A stretch of 50,768 bases of DNA from DATJHM01 sp035493895 (GCA_035493895.1 DATJHM010000182.1:1-50768); one strand, 5' to 3'. Positions 40,733 to 49,922 are shown, counted from the first letter of the stretch. A program made the numbers and translations. Notes: generated from the sequence alone by a model not told the origin.

Positions 40733-41010
40733 GCGCTCCTCCTGCTGAGTATTTGCTGGACAACACAAGATGTGGTTCGTAATATGCCTTCTATTTATTT
40801 TACGCGGGCATACCTGCTATGGTTTCAATTGATAGAGAAAAAAGGCAGGAAGAGTATCGAGCATAGAATACATGGATATACATCCTCCTGAATCCCTATC
40901 GTCACAAGATCTCTTAATTGCAACCCGCTATACTTTTACCCGTAATTATGTTCAGATAAGAGCAGCGGTATGAACTATCTACACCTGCATTGAAGGAGAA
41001 ACTACACATC

Positions 41011-41334
41011 ATGTCCCAACAACATATGGATTTCGATGAGATCAATCACCGACAGCAGGATCCCCCTTATGCAACAGGGTATGGAGACCCCTTCGTGAGT
41101 TCGCATGAACAGCAGAAACTGTCATCTCAAAATACTGGGGCCGCCAGTCGAGGCGTCCCTGCTGGCATGCGTCTGGCTCTTGCCATTGTCTCAGTAAGCA
41201 TATTAATACCGATCTCGGCTATCACATTGTCCATGGGAGACAGCCCTATGGCTCTCTTTAAAGCATTGATCGGACTCGGGATGATTTGTCTCACCATTAT
41301 GGTGGTCAATATTGTCTTTAATTTCAAGCGCTAG
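41011..41334 (+). CDS. Small two-helix membrane protein
   Basis: A 107-residue protein beginning MSQQHMDFDEINHRQQDPPY, a hydrophilic N-terminal half rich in Gln and His, then two predicted membrane helices (about 55-75, MRLALAIVSVSILIPISAI, and 83-103, ALIGLGMICLTIMVVNIVF) ending in FNFKR. AAGGAGAA precedes the ATG at somewhat long spacing. No family is recognised; similar short proteins with this topology occur in Ktedonobacteria-type genomes. No partner gene is evident. Confidence 0.65.
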   Translation: MSQQHMDFDEINHRQQDPPYATGYGDPFVSSHEQQKLSSQNTGAASRGVPAGMRLALAIVSVSILIPISAITLSMGDSPMALFKALIGLGMICLTIMVVNIVFNFKR

Positions 41335-41442
41335 AGCCGCGATGTTTACGCTCTCACTCTTGCCAGACTCGTCCTCCCAGGATTCCCTTCTCGGTTTTCT
41401 CTGCAACGGCGCGCGAGAAAACTATGCTTTCCTGAGAGGCGA

Positions 41443-42093
41443 TTAAATCTCCGCGCGAAACGTCTTTCCCAGTTCAGTGCCCAGACCGAAGTAATGGCGA
41501 AAGTTATAGATGAGAGGGTGCCATGCTGCCGGATCGATATGGCGCTCGCCTTGAAGCACGCTCAAGTGAGCATGGACGCGCATCACTTCCACCTCGACGA
41601 TCAGTGCCCCGCCTTCCTGATGCGTAGGATGAATGTCACGGACACGGCCCTCGAATTGTAAAGGGCACTCTGCGACTCTCGGCGGGGCAACGCATTCGGA
41701 GGAGATGGGCGTCAGTCCGGCGGCGGTAAACTTCGCCTCTTCATAGTGGAATTGGGCGGCTTTTGTGGGCGGGACCGGATTCTTGCCCGTCAGCGGGGCG
41801 AGCCGTTCGACGGCTTGCCATAATTGATCAGAGGGGAAATTGAGCACACATTCCCGGGTGCGTTGCAGATTCTCGATGGTCTTCCCGCTTGCACCTATAC
41901 CCAGCACAACCGTATAGCCCAGAGCCCAGGCCGACGACATGGGCGCAAGATTGACGCTCCCGTTCTCATTGAGCGTGCTGATCAGCACAACCGGTGTGCC
42001 AAAGTATAAAATTGTGGGTGTAATCGTGCGAGTAGCGTTTGGATCGGTAGTAGTAGTAGTAGTAAGCTCAGCATTTTCAAGCTGTTGTGTCAT
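41443..42093 (-). CDS. Flavin reductase family protein (FMN-binding split barrel)
   Basis: Predicted 216-residue protein of the flavin reductase-like family (DIM6/NTAB type). NLAPMSSAWALGYTVVLGIG, then KTIENLQRTRECVLNFPSD and KFTAAGLTPISSECVAPPRV form the FMN-binding split barrel and typical conserved segments. The N-terminus contains a run of six threonines encoded by a GTA/TAC microsatellite. GGAGG precedes the ATG. It is divergent from an ArsR-type regulator over about 120 bp with a clear palindrome, so regulation by that neighbour is likely. The physiological electron acceptor is unknown. Confidence 0.88.
   Translation of the reverse strand: MTQQLENAELTTTTTTDPNATRTITPTILYFGTPVVLISTLNENGSVNLAPMSSAWALGYTVVLGIGASGKTIENLQRTRECVLNFPSDQLWQAVERLAPLTGKNPVPPTKAAQFHYEEAKFTAAGLTPISSECVAPPRVAECPLQFEGRVRDIHPTHQEGGALIVEVEVMRVHAHLSVLQGERHIDPAAWHPLIYNFRHYFGLGTELGKTFRAEI
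42047..42064. repeat. (GTA)6 trinucleotide microsatellite inside the flavin reductase gene
   Basis: Six GTA units encode the poly-Thr run near the N-terminus of the minus-strand flavin reductase. In-frame length changes would alter only the disordered tail. Confidence 0.9.
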
Positions 42094-42191
42094 ACTATCC
42101 TCCAGTGAGAGTAGAAAAGTAAACCAGGAGCAGAACTCTGCCTTTTTCCTGTATGGGAGAAGCTTTCACTGCTTGCTATTGTAAAACAGAA

Positions 42192-42215
42192 ATACTTCGT
42201 GTATCATCGAAGTAT
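42192..42215. promoter_or_regulatory. Palindromic operator overlapping the regulator start codon
   Basis: ATACTTCG (42192-42199), 8 bp, CGAAGTAT (42208-42215) is a perfect inverted repeat in the divergent gap, and its right arm reaches the second base of the ATG at 42214. A bound ArsR-type dimer would block both its own gene and the flavin reductase. Confidence 0.65.
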
Positions 42216-42918
42216 GCATACACAACCCGATATTGCCTCGATTGCGTTCTTAATAGGTGATCCGATGCGCGCCGTGATCCTTACATCATTGCTCGGCGAT
42301 ATCGCTTTGCCTGCGAGCGAACTGGCCGCACGTTGTCGCTTGACGCAGCAGACGGTGAGCGCACATCTGGCAAAGTTGGTGGCAGGAGGCTTGTTGACGG
42401 TAGAACGCAGCGGACGGCATCGCTACTATCGACTCGCAAACGCTGATGTCGGGCATGCGCTGGAGGCTCTGCAAATAATCGCGCCTCGTCCGCCCGTTCG
42501 TTCTTTACGGCAGTCCGACGAGACCCGCGCGCTCTGTTTTGCCCGTACCTGCTACGATCATCTTGCGGGAAAACTTGGCAGCGGCATTACGCAGGCGATG
42601 CTACAGCGGAAGTATCTTGTAGAAGCTGAGAAGAGCTATACGCTGACGTCGGAGGGAGAACGCTGGGTCGCGCATATCGGGGTTGATGTGTCCGAGATCA
42701 GGCGCAAACGGCGGGCATTTGCTTTCCCCTGCCTGGATTGGAGCGAGCGCTGCCATCATCTCGCCGGAGCGCTCGGTGCGAGTATTGCCGCGCAATGGTT
42801 CGCGCAGGGTTGGATGATACGTTTAGATGGTAGCCGTGCCGTTCGTCTCTCTGAAGCCGGGCAACAGGGGCTGTTGCAAGAGTTGGATCTTCACTACGCA
42901 GCTTCACCTGCTTGCTAG
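42214..42918 (+). CDS. ArsR-type winged-helix transcriptional regulator
   Basis: Predicted 234-residue regulator. IGDPMRAVILTSLLGDIALP, then SELAARCRLTQQTVSAHLAK and RSGRHRYYRLANADV form a complete ArsR helix-turn-helix and wing. The C-terminal half contains RTCYDHLAGKLG and CLDWSERCHHLAGALG, a pattern shared with a larger ArsR subgroup having an extra domain; paired Cys/His residues could bind metal or sense redox. No ribosome site precedes ATG 42214, so translation may be leaderless; GTG at 42199 is an alternative. It is divergent from the flavin reductase. Confidence 0.87.
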   Translation: MHTQPDIASIAFLIGDPMRAVILTSLLGDIALPASELAARCRLTQQTVSAHLAKLVAGGLLTVERSGRHRYYRLANADVGHALEALQIIAPRPPVRSLRQSDETRALCFARTCYDHLAGKLGSGITQAMLQRKYLVEAEKSYTLTSEGERWVAHIGVDVSEIRRKRRAFAFPCLDWSERCHHLAGALGASIAAQWFAQGWMIRLDGSRAVRLSEAGQQGLLQELDLHYAASPAC

Positions 42919-42925
42919 CATTCGA

Positions 42926-43624
42926 TTAGCTTTGCATGAGCGTATCGAGCAGATCGTAGCCGAGATCGGCATCAGGTCCATCGGGATCGACGAGCTGATA
43001 TGCCTCATACCAGGCAGCGGTCGCCTCTGGATGAGGACCCACGACGCCAACTTTCCCTTTGCCATAGGGCGCAACCAGCGCGGCAATCTTGCCATTGGTG
43101 TAGGTCGCAAGCACCGTGACGTTTTTTGTCCCACGATGAAGGATGAAATAGGGACCATCCTGAAAGTAGAGAAAACGCGTCTGGTCGCGCCATGTGACCT
43201 GCACAATCGTATCCTCTTCGCTCGTCACGCTTGCACGAGGGGAGGCGATAAACTGATCAGTATCACCTGGAAGAAGATGAAAGCCCGGATCGCTGCCTGC
43301 CAGATAAGCTCCCATGCAGGAACCAAGGTAGCGTCCACCTGCTTTGACGAATTTGCGGATGGAAGAAGCATTTGCTTGCAATAAGGCGAATGCCTCTTTC
43401 ACCGTGCCATTGCCGCCGGGTTGTGCATAGAGCGTTGCCATCTTGAGTGTCGCAGCGGAGAGGTGCAGACGTTCATGCGGACCAACGTAGTGCACCTCGA
43501 ATCTCCATTGCGAATTCTGGAGCAGCGTTACAACGGCCTCCGAGCATCCCGGACATCCCGCAGGGCCACGATAGACCAGCGCTAGCGGCCTGTTTTTATG
43601 TAAATCTGGCATGCTCTTTGACAC
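42926..43624 (-). CDS. BPL_N/class I glutamine amidotransferase-like protein
   Basis: Predicted 232-residue protein of the biotin-protein-ligase N-terminal domain type, an amidotransferase-like fold. The nucleophile elbow is GGRYLGSCMGAYLAGSDPG with Cys, and VGVVGPHPEATAAWY supplies His and Glu, so the class I triad appears intact. YRGPAGCPGCSEAVVTLL near the start contains extra cysteines. No biotin ligase domain is attached. GTG at 43624 is preceded by AAGGAGGA. It lies 36 nt downstream of the Pls-like synthetase on the same strand and is probably co-transcribed, so it may process that product; its substrate is unknown. Confidence 0.78.
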   Translation of the reverse strand: MSKSMPDLHKNRPLALVYRGPAGCPGCSEAVVTLLQNSQWRFEVHYVGPHERLHLSAATLKMATLYAQPGGNGTVKEAFALLQANASSIRKFVKAGGRYLGSCMGAYLAGSDPGFHLLPGDTDQFIASPRASVTSEEDTIVQVTWRDQTRFLYFQDGPYFILHRGTKNVTVLATYTNGKIAALVAPYGKGKVGVVGPHPEATAAWYEAYQLVDPDGPDADLGYDLLDTLMQS

Positions 43625-43660
43625 GCTTTCCTCCTTCTAGCATAGAAGAAAAAACTGCGT

Positions 43661-46600
43661 TTAGATGGAGCGAGCGGGAATGCCGCGCCAGCGGCTCCCG
43701 GCAGGCAGCGTCTCGCCCTTCATCGCCAGCGAGAGCGAATCGAGGGTAGCGCCCGGCCCAACTTCCGCATCGTAGAGAACGACGGAGCGTGAGCCCACAG
43801 AGCTGGCGGCACCGATCTTGACCGTGGACATCTTCATCACGCGATCCTCGAACAGGTGCGTCTGGAGCGAAGTTGTATCGCCTATGGCCGCATCGTCTCC
43901 CACCTCCACAAGATCAAACTCGGTCAGGTAGGTGGTATCCATCCAAACGCGTCGACCGATGTGCGCGCCGAAGAGCCGCAGAAGCGGAGCGATCCACGGC
44001 GTGCCCGTCAGCAGTCCCACAAGCGAGGGGACCGCAACCGCTTCGTAGAGTGCCGTAATCAGCTCACTCCGCCGCACGAATACGCTCCATAGCGGCTCCA
44101 CGCGAGGACGGTAGCGGCCAACGATGGTCCACTTGAGCACGATCACCAGCAACGTCGCTGCCACCCCGATTCCTAGCGTGAGCAAGGGCGTCAGGCCGAG
44201 AAGGGCAAGCGGCGAGATGATGGGCGCAAAGTAGAACATGGCCTCGAATGCAAGCAGAATGGTGAATGCCAGGATGGTTGCTGGCAGCGTCACACGGAAA
44301 AATTCGATGAAGAGACGCCATGCGAGCAGGCTGCGGCGGGGGCGATAGGTCAGAGCATCGTCGAAGCTCTTGCTCTCCTGGCGATGGGGCAGGAAGATTG
44401 CGGGCGAGCCCAGCCACGAGGTGCCGGGATCGACCTGTTGCGCTGGTGGAAGGGAGTAGACGCCGATCAGGGAATTATCGCCAATCTGTGTCGCGATCGG
44501 GATAAGCGCGCCATTGCCCACGAAACTGCGGTCACCAATCGTAGCAGGAGCGAGCGCGACACTGCCATGATGAAACACGGCGGGCGCAACCACCGCAATG
44601 TCAGCCACAAAGCTCTCATTGCCAATTCTCAGCATATCAGGATCGAGATTGCCCATCGTCGACACCTCGGCCCAGCGTCCGATGCGTGCCCCCAGCATGC
44701 GCAGGAATGGGACAAGGTACAGCGTGGCGTAGAGCGTATTGGTGAAGCCCAGGCTCATTGCCATCAGCTGGTCACTCATCCACTTGCGGACGCCAAATCC
44801 ACTGCGCAGAGAATAGATGCCTGGTTCGACGTGGGGCATTACGATACGTTTGCCTATGAGCACGAGCGTGCAGGTAGTAAACACGAAGAGCGGCCCCGCG
44901 AGCAGCGTACTCGCCATACCCCAGTATAGACCAGCGCGCATCGCAACCAGGAGCACCAGTACGGTGCTGGGAACGAGCATGAGTGCGGCCAGCACGGTGA
45001 GCACGATCGTGCCTGTGACAAAACCGAGCAGCACCGGAATAGGCCAGCGACGGCCGTCCGCTTTGGCCGTCATAAATTTGAGCAGAGACGGAATTGCCTC
45101 CTGACGCCTGCCTGGTGATCCGCTCCAGCTCTCGTTTGTCGAGATGACGTGATCTTGAGGTACCAGCGTCTGTTCTGCGATAAAGGCATTGTTCCCGATC
45201 CAGGCCCCGGCCAGCACGACGCTATTTGTGCCGAGAAAGGTGCCGCGCCCGATGTGGATCGGCGCCAGTCGTAACCAGCCATCCTGTACTTCGAAAGGTT
45301 GCAACTGCGCACCATACCCGATACTGACCCCTTCGCCAATCTCGACAAACATCGGCAGGCCGATTCTGATCGAGGCGAGGTGACAGTGGCTCCCAATTTT
45401 GGCACCCAGAAGACGCAGATGCAAGGGTAACAGCGGCGTTCCGGCCAGTAGTCCTATCGGTGAAAGCGCGAGTATCCTGCGATACAGCCACCAGCGGAGA
45501 TAGGTCACACCCCAGAGCGGATACAAGCCGGGCCGCACTCCTGTCATCAGCAAACGGCCTGCGACAATGGGGAGCAGAAAACCGGCAAGGCTCAACCAGA
45601 CGACCTCAGCCACGCCGAGCCAGACGAGCCTCCAGGTATCGTCCATTGCCCAGCGTAGTCCGAGCACCGGAAGAACCGTGATGAATACCAGCACATAGAT
45701 CGCGACCAACTGAACGAGGCCGCTGCTCAATACGCGCGGCGTGGAATGCTTGCGCAGCTCGGGCCGTTGTATCGTTGGTAGCGTGCTTGTGGTGGGGCGT
45801 GCAACTTCGTGCTCAATGAACTGCGCGAGGTTGCGGATTGTTGGATTGGCATAGAGATCGCCGATGCTCAGTCCTTGCAAGCGGGATTCCTGGCGCAATT
45901 TGGAGATGAGCTGCGCCGCGACGAGCGAGTGCCCTCCCAGATCGGTGAAAAAATCGTCCTCGACCGAGACACGCTCACGACCAAGGATCTGGCCCCAGGT
46001 AACTGCAAGCGTGCTTTCTAACCGGGTAGCAGGCGGAATATACAGCGTGGTGGCTCCGAGCCTGGGTAGGACCGGCGCTGGCAGGGCCGCACGGTTCACT
46101 TTGTCGGCTGCAAGCAAGGGGAATTCGGCAAGGACTTCAATGAACGATGGCACCATGTAGGAGGGAAGCCGGAGCCGCAGGGCCGCGTGGAGACGCTCAC
46201 GTAATTGCTCAATATTGGTTGCTTCCATGCGCGAACGCAATGTTAGATAGCCAATGAGATCTTGTGCAACGCCATTGACCTCAAGCGGCTTGACGACTGC
46301 ATTCTCCACCGTCTGATCCTCGCGCAGCACCTGTTCGATTTCACCGAGTTCAATGCGATAGCCGCGAATCTTCACCTGTGTATCAATGCGTCCGAGGTAC
46401 TCGATCTCTTTGGAGCGTGTGATGCGGCCAAGGTCGCCAGTGCGATACAGGCGAGGGGCGATCTCGCGTGCGTGCCAGATCGGATTGGGTACGAAGCGGC
46501 TCTCGGTGAGATCGGGACGATTGAGGTAGCCAATTGCGACCCCCGGGCCACCGATGCAGATCTCTCCACTTTCCCCGTCCTCAACGAGACGGAGTTTGTC

Positions 46601-47752
46601 ATCGAGGATGTAGATCTGATAGGTTGGCAGTGGCACGCCGATCGTGACGGGGCGGCCTGGGACCAGCTCACACCAGGTGGCAGTGACCGTGGTTTCAGTC
46701 GGGCCGTAGGTGTTGAGCATGCGGCGACCCGGGCGAGACCAGCGTTGGACAAGATCGCTCGGGCAGGCTTCACCACCGACCATGAGCGCGCGCAACGAGG
46801 GTATCTCGGTATCGATTGTGGCGAGGAGCGTTGGTACGCAATACAGGATGGTGATCTTCTGTTCGATGAGAAATTCAGCCAGTCCATGGCCCAGACGGCG
46901 AGAATCGGTTGGGCCTGCAACCAGCGTTGCGCCTGCGATCCATGTCGGCCAGATCTCCTCCATCGAGAAGTCAAAGGCAATGGTCATACCCTGATAGACC
47001 CGGTCCGCACGCGTCACCCGGTAGATGGGGGTCACGACGCGCAGGAAATTGGTAATGTTGGCGTGGGAGACCGCAACCCCCTTCGGTCGTCCCGTCGTGC
47101 CCGAGGTATAGATGATATAGCATAACGACGCAGAATCAATATGGACCTGCGGACGAGCGTCGGACTGGTCAGCCAGTTCTTCTGTTATCTGGTCTAGTTC
47201 GAGAATGAGACAGGGAAGCGCGCTTGTTTTCTCGCGCAATGTAGACGTGGTCAGGAACGCTTGCAAGCCTGCATCCTCTGCGATAAAGGCCACACGATCT
47301 GTAGGGAACGATGGATCGAGCGGGACGAAAGCGGCTCCGGCTTTGAGTACGCCGAGAAGTGCGACGTAGGTGTCGACGGAGCGCTCCAGGAAGATGCCGA
47401 TCGGGTCCCCCTCCACGATGCCACGTGCAATGAGCAGATGGGCGAGACGGTTGGCCCGACGGTCGAGCTCTGAATAGGTAAGCCGGGATGATCCACAGAT
47501 GATCGCCGTCGCGTTCGGCTGTTTATCGCAGGACATCTCAAAGTAGTCATGCAGGAAATCAGTGTGTATCTTTTTGATAGCTCTCATGACCAGAGTTGTT
47601 GTTTCACCGAGAGAGAGCCGTTCAAGTTCCATCTTTTTCGGGGGATGTGGTATCGCGGCAGGTATTTGAGCTCGTATTGGAGCAGTCCGGCGCAATTTCA
47701 CCGTCTTTTCCTGAGCAAGCGAAGCTTCGCTTTCCTTTTCATCAATACTCAT
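43661..47752 (-). CDS. Pls/PosA-type membrane NRPS (poly-amino-acid synthetase-like)
   Basis: Predicted 1363-residue single-module synthetase. Adenylation domain at about 70-545: YTSGTTGRPKG, NTYGPTETT, YRTGD and KIRGYRIELGEIE are core motifs. Carrier domain at about 575-650 with the phosphopantetheine Ser in DLGGHSLVAAQ. Then three units, each with two membrane helices (about 679-735, 904-970, 1152-1207) and a left-handed-helix acyltransferase-like domain. There is no condensation or thioesterase domain. This is the layout of epsilon-poly-L-lysine synthetase Pls and relatives, which polymerise one amino acid at the membrane. My by-eye binding-pocket read includes D235 and E239, which fits a cationic substrate. 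AAGGA favours Met at 47752 over 47767. Confidence 0.9.
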   Translation of the reverse strand: MSIDEKESEASLAQEKTVKLRRTAPIRAQIPAAIPHPPKKMELERLSLGETTTLVMRAIKKIHTDFLHDYFEMSCDKQPNATAIICGSSRLTYSELDRRANRLAHLLIARGIVEGDPIGIFLERSVDTYVALLGVLKAGAAFVPLDPSFPTDRVAFIAEDAGLQAFLTTSTLREKTSALPCLILELDQITEELADQSDARPQVHIDSASLCYIIYTSGTTGRPKGVAVSHANITNFLRVVTPIYRVTRADRVYQGMTIAFDFSMEEIWPTWIAGATLVAGPTDSRRLGHGLAEFLIEQKITILYCVPTLLATIDTEIPSLRALMVGGEACPSDLVQRWSRPGRRMLNTYGPTETTVTATWCELVPGRPVTIGVPLPTYQIYILDDKLRLVEDGESGEICIGGPGVAIGYLNRPDLTESRFVPNPIWHAREIAPRLYRTGDLGRITRSKEIEYLGRIDTQVKIRGYRIELGEIEQVLREDQTVENAVVKPLEVNGVAQDLIGYLTLRSRMEATNIEQLRERLHAALRLRLPSYMVPSFIEVLAEFPLLAADKVNRAALPAPVLPRLGATTLYIPPATRLESTLAVTWGQILGRERVSVEDDFFTDLGGHSLVAAQLISKLRQESRLQGLSIGDLYANPTIRNLAQFIEHEVARPTTSTLPTIQRPELRKHSTPRVLSSGLVQLVAIYVLVFITVLPVLGLRWAMDDTWRLVWLGVAEVVWLSLAGFLLPIVAGRLLMTGVRPGLYPLWGVTYLRWWLYRRILALSPIGLLAGTPLLPLHLRLLGAKIGSHCHLASIRIGLPMFVEIGEGVSIGYGAQLQPFEVQDGWLRLAPIHIGRGTFLGTNSVVLAGAWIGNNAFIAEQTLVPQDHVISTNESWSGSPGRRQEAIPSLLKFMTAKADGRRWPIPVLLGFVTGTIVLTVLAALMLVPSTVLVLLVAMRAGLYWGMASTLLAGPLFVFTTCTLVLIGKRIVMPHVEPGIYSLRSGFGVRKWMSDQLMAMSLGFTNTLYATLYLVPFLRMLGARIGRWAEVSTMGNLDPDMLRIGNESFVADIAVVAPAVFHHGSVALAPATIGDRSFVGNGALIPIATQIGDNSLIGVYSLPPAQQVDPGTSWLGSPAIFLPHRQESKSFDDALTYRPRRSLLAWRLFIEFFRVTLPATILAFTILLAFEAMFYFAPIISPLALLGLTPLLTLGIGVAATLLVIVLKWTIVGRYRPRVEPLWSVFVRRSELITALYEAVAVPSLVGLLTGTPWIAPLLRLFGAHIGRRVWMDTTYLTEFDLVEVGDDAAIGDTTSLQTHLFEDRVMKMSTVKIGAASSVGSRSVVLYDAEVGPGATLDSLSLAMKGETLPAGSRWRGIPARSI

Positions 47753-47767
47753 CATTGAATCCTTCAT

Positions 47768-48262
47768 AGTAAATTCAAGAAATTTCTCTGGCGGCCTGCT
47801 ATACCTGATGGGCAGCTATATGTCGGGCCAGAAGAACCCTTTTTTTATTGATAAGTTTATATATTTAACATAATCAAACAGAGATGTGACAATGTTAAAA
47901 TAAGTGAAAAACAAAAGGCCAATGAAAAGAAAGGCATTTTCTCTTCCCTGCTTACAGGAAAAGTGTGCTTCTGTTTTTGCGTGAGCGTCGATAGAAAGAG
48001 GTAAATTAAGAGAAGGCCTCTTTCGAATAGTTGTGTTTTTCCATTTGTTGACTTACGGTATTCATTTTAAATTAAATTTCTACAATAATCAAGCAAGAAT
48101 GTGATGAACCAGGGCTTCTCAAACCATGTGTATAAACATTTTGTGTAAATTTTACATTTGTGAAGATTATATAAATTGAGTAGTATCGCAGAAGAGTATA
48201 AGGTGAATCTGATAGCATATTCGAATACTTGCTAACATTGGACACACCTCTTCATTTGATAC
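47768..48262. other. AT-rich gap upstream of the Pls-like gene
   Basis: About 500 bases without a supportable gene, markedly AT-rich from 47840 to 48260. On the minus strand a TTGTCA ... TTAAAT pair near 47885-47910 could be a promoter for the synthetase, and GGCC-containing arms around 47790-47835 could fold in its leader. Nothing firmer is seen. Confidence 0.35.
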
Positions 48263-48298
48263 TATAATATGGACGTTCGTCCACCGGGACGGTCGTCC
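48263..48298 (+). promoter_or_regulatory. -10 box and duplicated GGACGNNCGTCC operator
   Basis: TATAAT (48263-48268) is followed at once by two palindromes, GGACGTTCGTCC (48271-48282) and GGACGGTCGTCC (48287-48298), 16 bp apart centre to centre. The first extends to TGGACG-TT-CGTCCA. They cover the expected transcription start of the DoxX gene. The form resembles TetR-family operators, but no TetR gene is in the window. Confidence 0.65.
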
Positions 48299-48331
48299 AC
48301 TTTTTGCATAGCCCATGGAGGTCTTATTGCC

Positions 48332-48817
48332 ATGATTGATGTCGCATTACTTTTTTTACGTATTTCGATTGGTATTTTGATGCTCGGGCATGCGGTGCAG
48401 AAATTATTTGGCTGGTTTGGGGGCGGTGGTATTGCGGGGACATTTAAGCTCAATCAGAATCTGCGCTTACGTCCCGTCTGGCTCTGGGTGGTTCTGGTTC
48501 TGGCATGTGAGACGGGTGGTAGCCTTTTGCTCATCTTTGGTCTGTTCAATCCATTGGGCATGGTGGCGATTTGTGCGACAATGCTGATGGCGGCGATTAC
48601 GGTAAACTGGCCGCGCTACTGGGGCTCCAAGGTGGGTATTGAATATAATATTTTGTTTGTTATCCCGTCTATTGCGATAGGGCTGGCAGGGCCGGGCAAA
48701 TATTCGCTCGATGCCGCCATACATTTTGCGTTGCCGGAGCCCGCTGCAACCCTGCTTGGTCTGGTGCTTGCCGTCCTCGGCGTTATCATTGCTCTCGCTA
48801 CCCGTCGTCCCCGCTAA
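48332..48817 (+). CDS. DoxX family membrane protein
   Basis: Predicted 161-residue integral membrane protein with four helices. LLFLRISIGILMLGHAVQKL, then FGWFGGGGIAGT, LVLACETGGSLLLIFGLF and AAITVNWPRYWGSKVGIEYN are DoxX/YqjF-type segments. Family members are linked to redox stress and respiratory or thiol oxidation functions, without a well-defined reaction. The ATG at 48332 follows GGAG at slightly long spacing; the frame to 48269 would start inside the operator. Expression is probably controlled by the double palindrome. Confidence 0.87.
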   Translation: MIDVALLFLRISIGILMLGHAVQKLFGWFGGGGIAGTFKLNQNLRLRPVWLWVVLVLACETGGSLLLIFGLFNPLGMVAICATMLMAAITVNWPRYWGSKVGIEYNILFVIPSIAIGLAGPGKYSLDAAIHFALPEPAATLLGLVLAVLGVIIALATRRPR

Positions 48818-48871
48818 GGGACGGCCTTTAGATCGTAGTTCATAAATATGCTCCTTATAATAGAGCGTATA

Positions 48872-49855
48872 TCAGGGATGAACTGCAATCTGATCGGGGA
48901 GGCAGTGGATAATGTCGTTGATATGCGAGATGATGAAATCGGTGTTGCGCTGTTGATAGAGGACGACCTCGTGCGGATAGATCAGCGAGACGGCGAGGAT
49001 TTCGGGCTCATCTGGCTGGCGGAGCGTACGATAATTCAGCACGACATCGAGATCATCAGCTGTATCGCCGACGTACAGGCCGCTCCTGACGCCATCGTGA
49101 ATGCCCGCGATCGCCTGTTGCAGTGCGCGCGGATCGGGCTTGGGCATAATGTCGGCGGAAATGACGACTTCCCACCAGCGTTCGCCGCTATGGGCCTCCA
49201 GCATCTCCAGGGCCATATCGACCTCGAGTCCCACGCGACCGGTAATGATCCCCATGTGACGAATGCCTGCCTGGCGCAATGTGGTAAAGAAGTCTGGTGG
49301 GCAGAAAATTTCTTCGTTATGGATGAAGCCCGGAAAATCGGGCAGGTAGCGTGGAGCATAGCCAAAGCGCTTTTGCAGCAAGCGCGCTCCCCAATAGAAC
49401 TCCAGGCTGAGCTCACGGAGCAGTGTATTGTCCGGCAGGGCGCTGGCGGGGATTGTGTCGCGTACCCAGATCAGGCCGCCGCGTCCCTGCTTATTGGCGG
49501 CGCGGGAGAGCATCGCCCATTCTGCGATGCTGCGCTCGGCCAGGGACGTGTTTTGCCATTCGCGCAGACGTGCCGTGGAGAGCGCGGTCAGGGCGTAGCA
49601 GAGATCATTGTCATTGTTATAGCCGCCAGCCTGCTTAAAGGCCAGAAGATCTTCATGTGTGAGCAAGGGTATATTTTCGTGTTGTCCCCAATCGAGACCA
49701 TGGACGCGATCGACAATATACTCGGCCACCGCGATATCTTTAGCATGGAAAGAATCGGCGGTATTGATCAGCGTATTATCGATATCGAAGAAAATAGTAT
49801 CGAGCGAAGAGGGAAAAGAGAGGTCTGGTCGCTGCCAGAACACTGGAGTCTCCAT
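48872..49855 (-). CDS. HAD family hydrolase
   Basis: Predicted 327-residue haloacid-dehalogenase-type phosphatase. Motif I is IFFDIDNTLINT with both aspartates, motif II is the Thr in MGIITGRVGLEVD, and motifs III/IV are MPKPDPRAL (Lys) and YVGDTADDLDVV (Asp pair). A large helical cap of about 150 residues between motifs I and II sets it apart from small HAD phosphatases. AAAGG precedes the ATG at 49855; a longer frame to 49903 exists. The substrate is unknown, and it converges on the DoxX gene. Confidence 0.88.
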   Translation of the reverse strand: METPVFWQRPDLSFPSSLDTIFFDIDNTLINTADSFHAKDIAVAEYIVDRVHGLDWGQHENIPLLTHEDLLAFKQAGGYNNDNDLCYALTALSTARLREWQNTSLAERSIAEWAMLSRAANKQGRGGLIWVRDTIPASALPDNTLLRELSLEFYWGARLLQKRFGYAPRYLPDFPGFIHNEEIFCPPDFFTTLRQAGIRHMGIITGRVGLEVDMALEMLEAHSGERWWEVVISADIMPKPDPRALQQAIAGIHDGVRSGLYVGDTADDLDVVLNYRTLRQPDEPEILAVSLIYPHEVVLYQQRNTDFIISHINDIIHCLPDQIAVHP

Positions 49856-49922
49856 GAAAGAGCCTTTCGTTGCATCAGAAAAAGAGAAAGTCATGCACAT
49901 CATGTGCTGCGGGCGAAGAATC

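Noticed and set aside
46262..47125. 287-codon + frame inside the Pls-like gene
   Set aside because: Antisense shadow of a conserved adenylation domain; no start signals.
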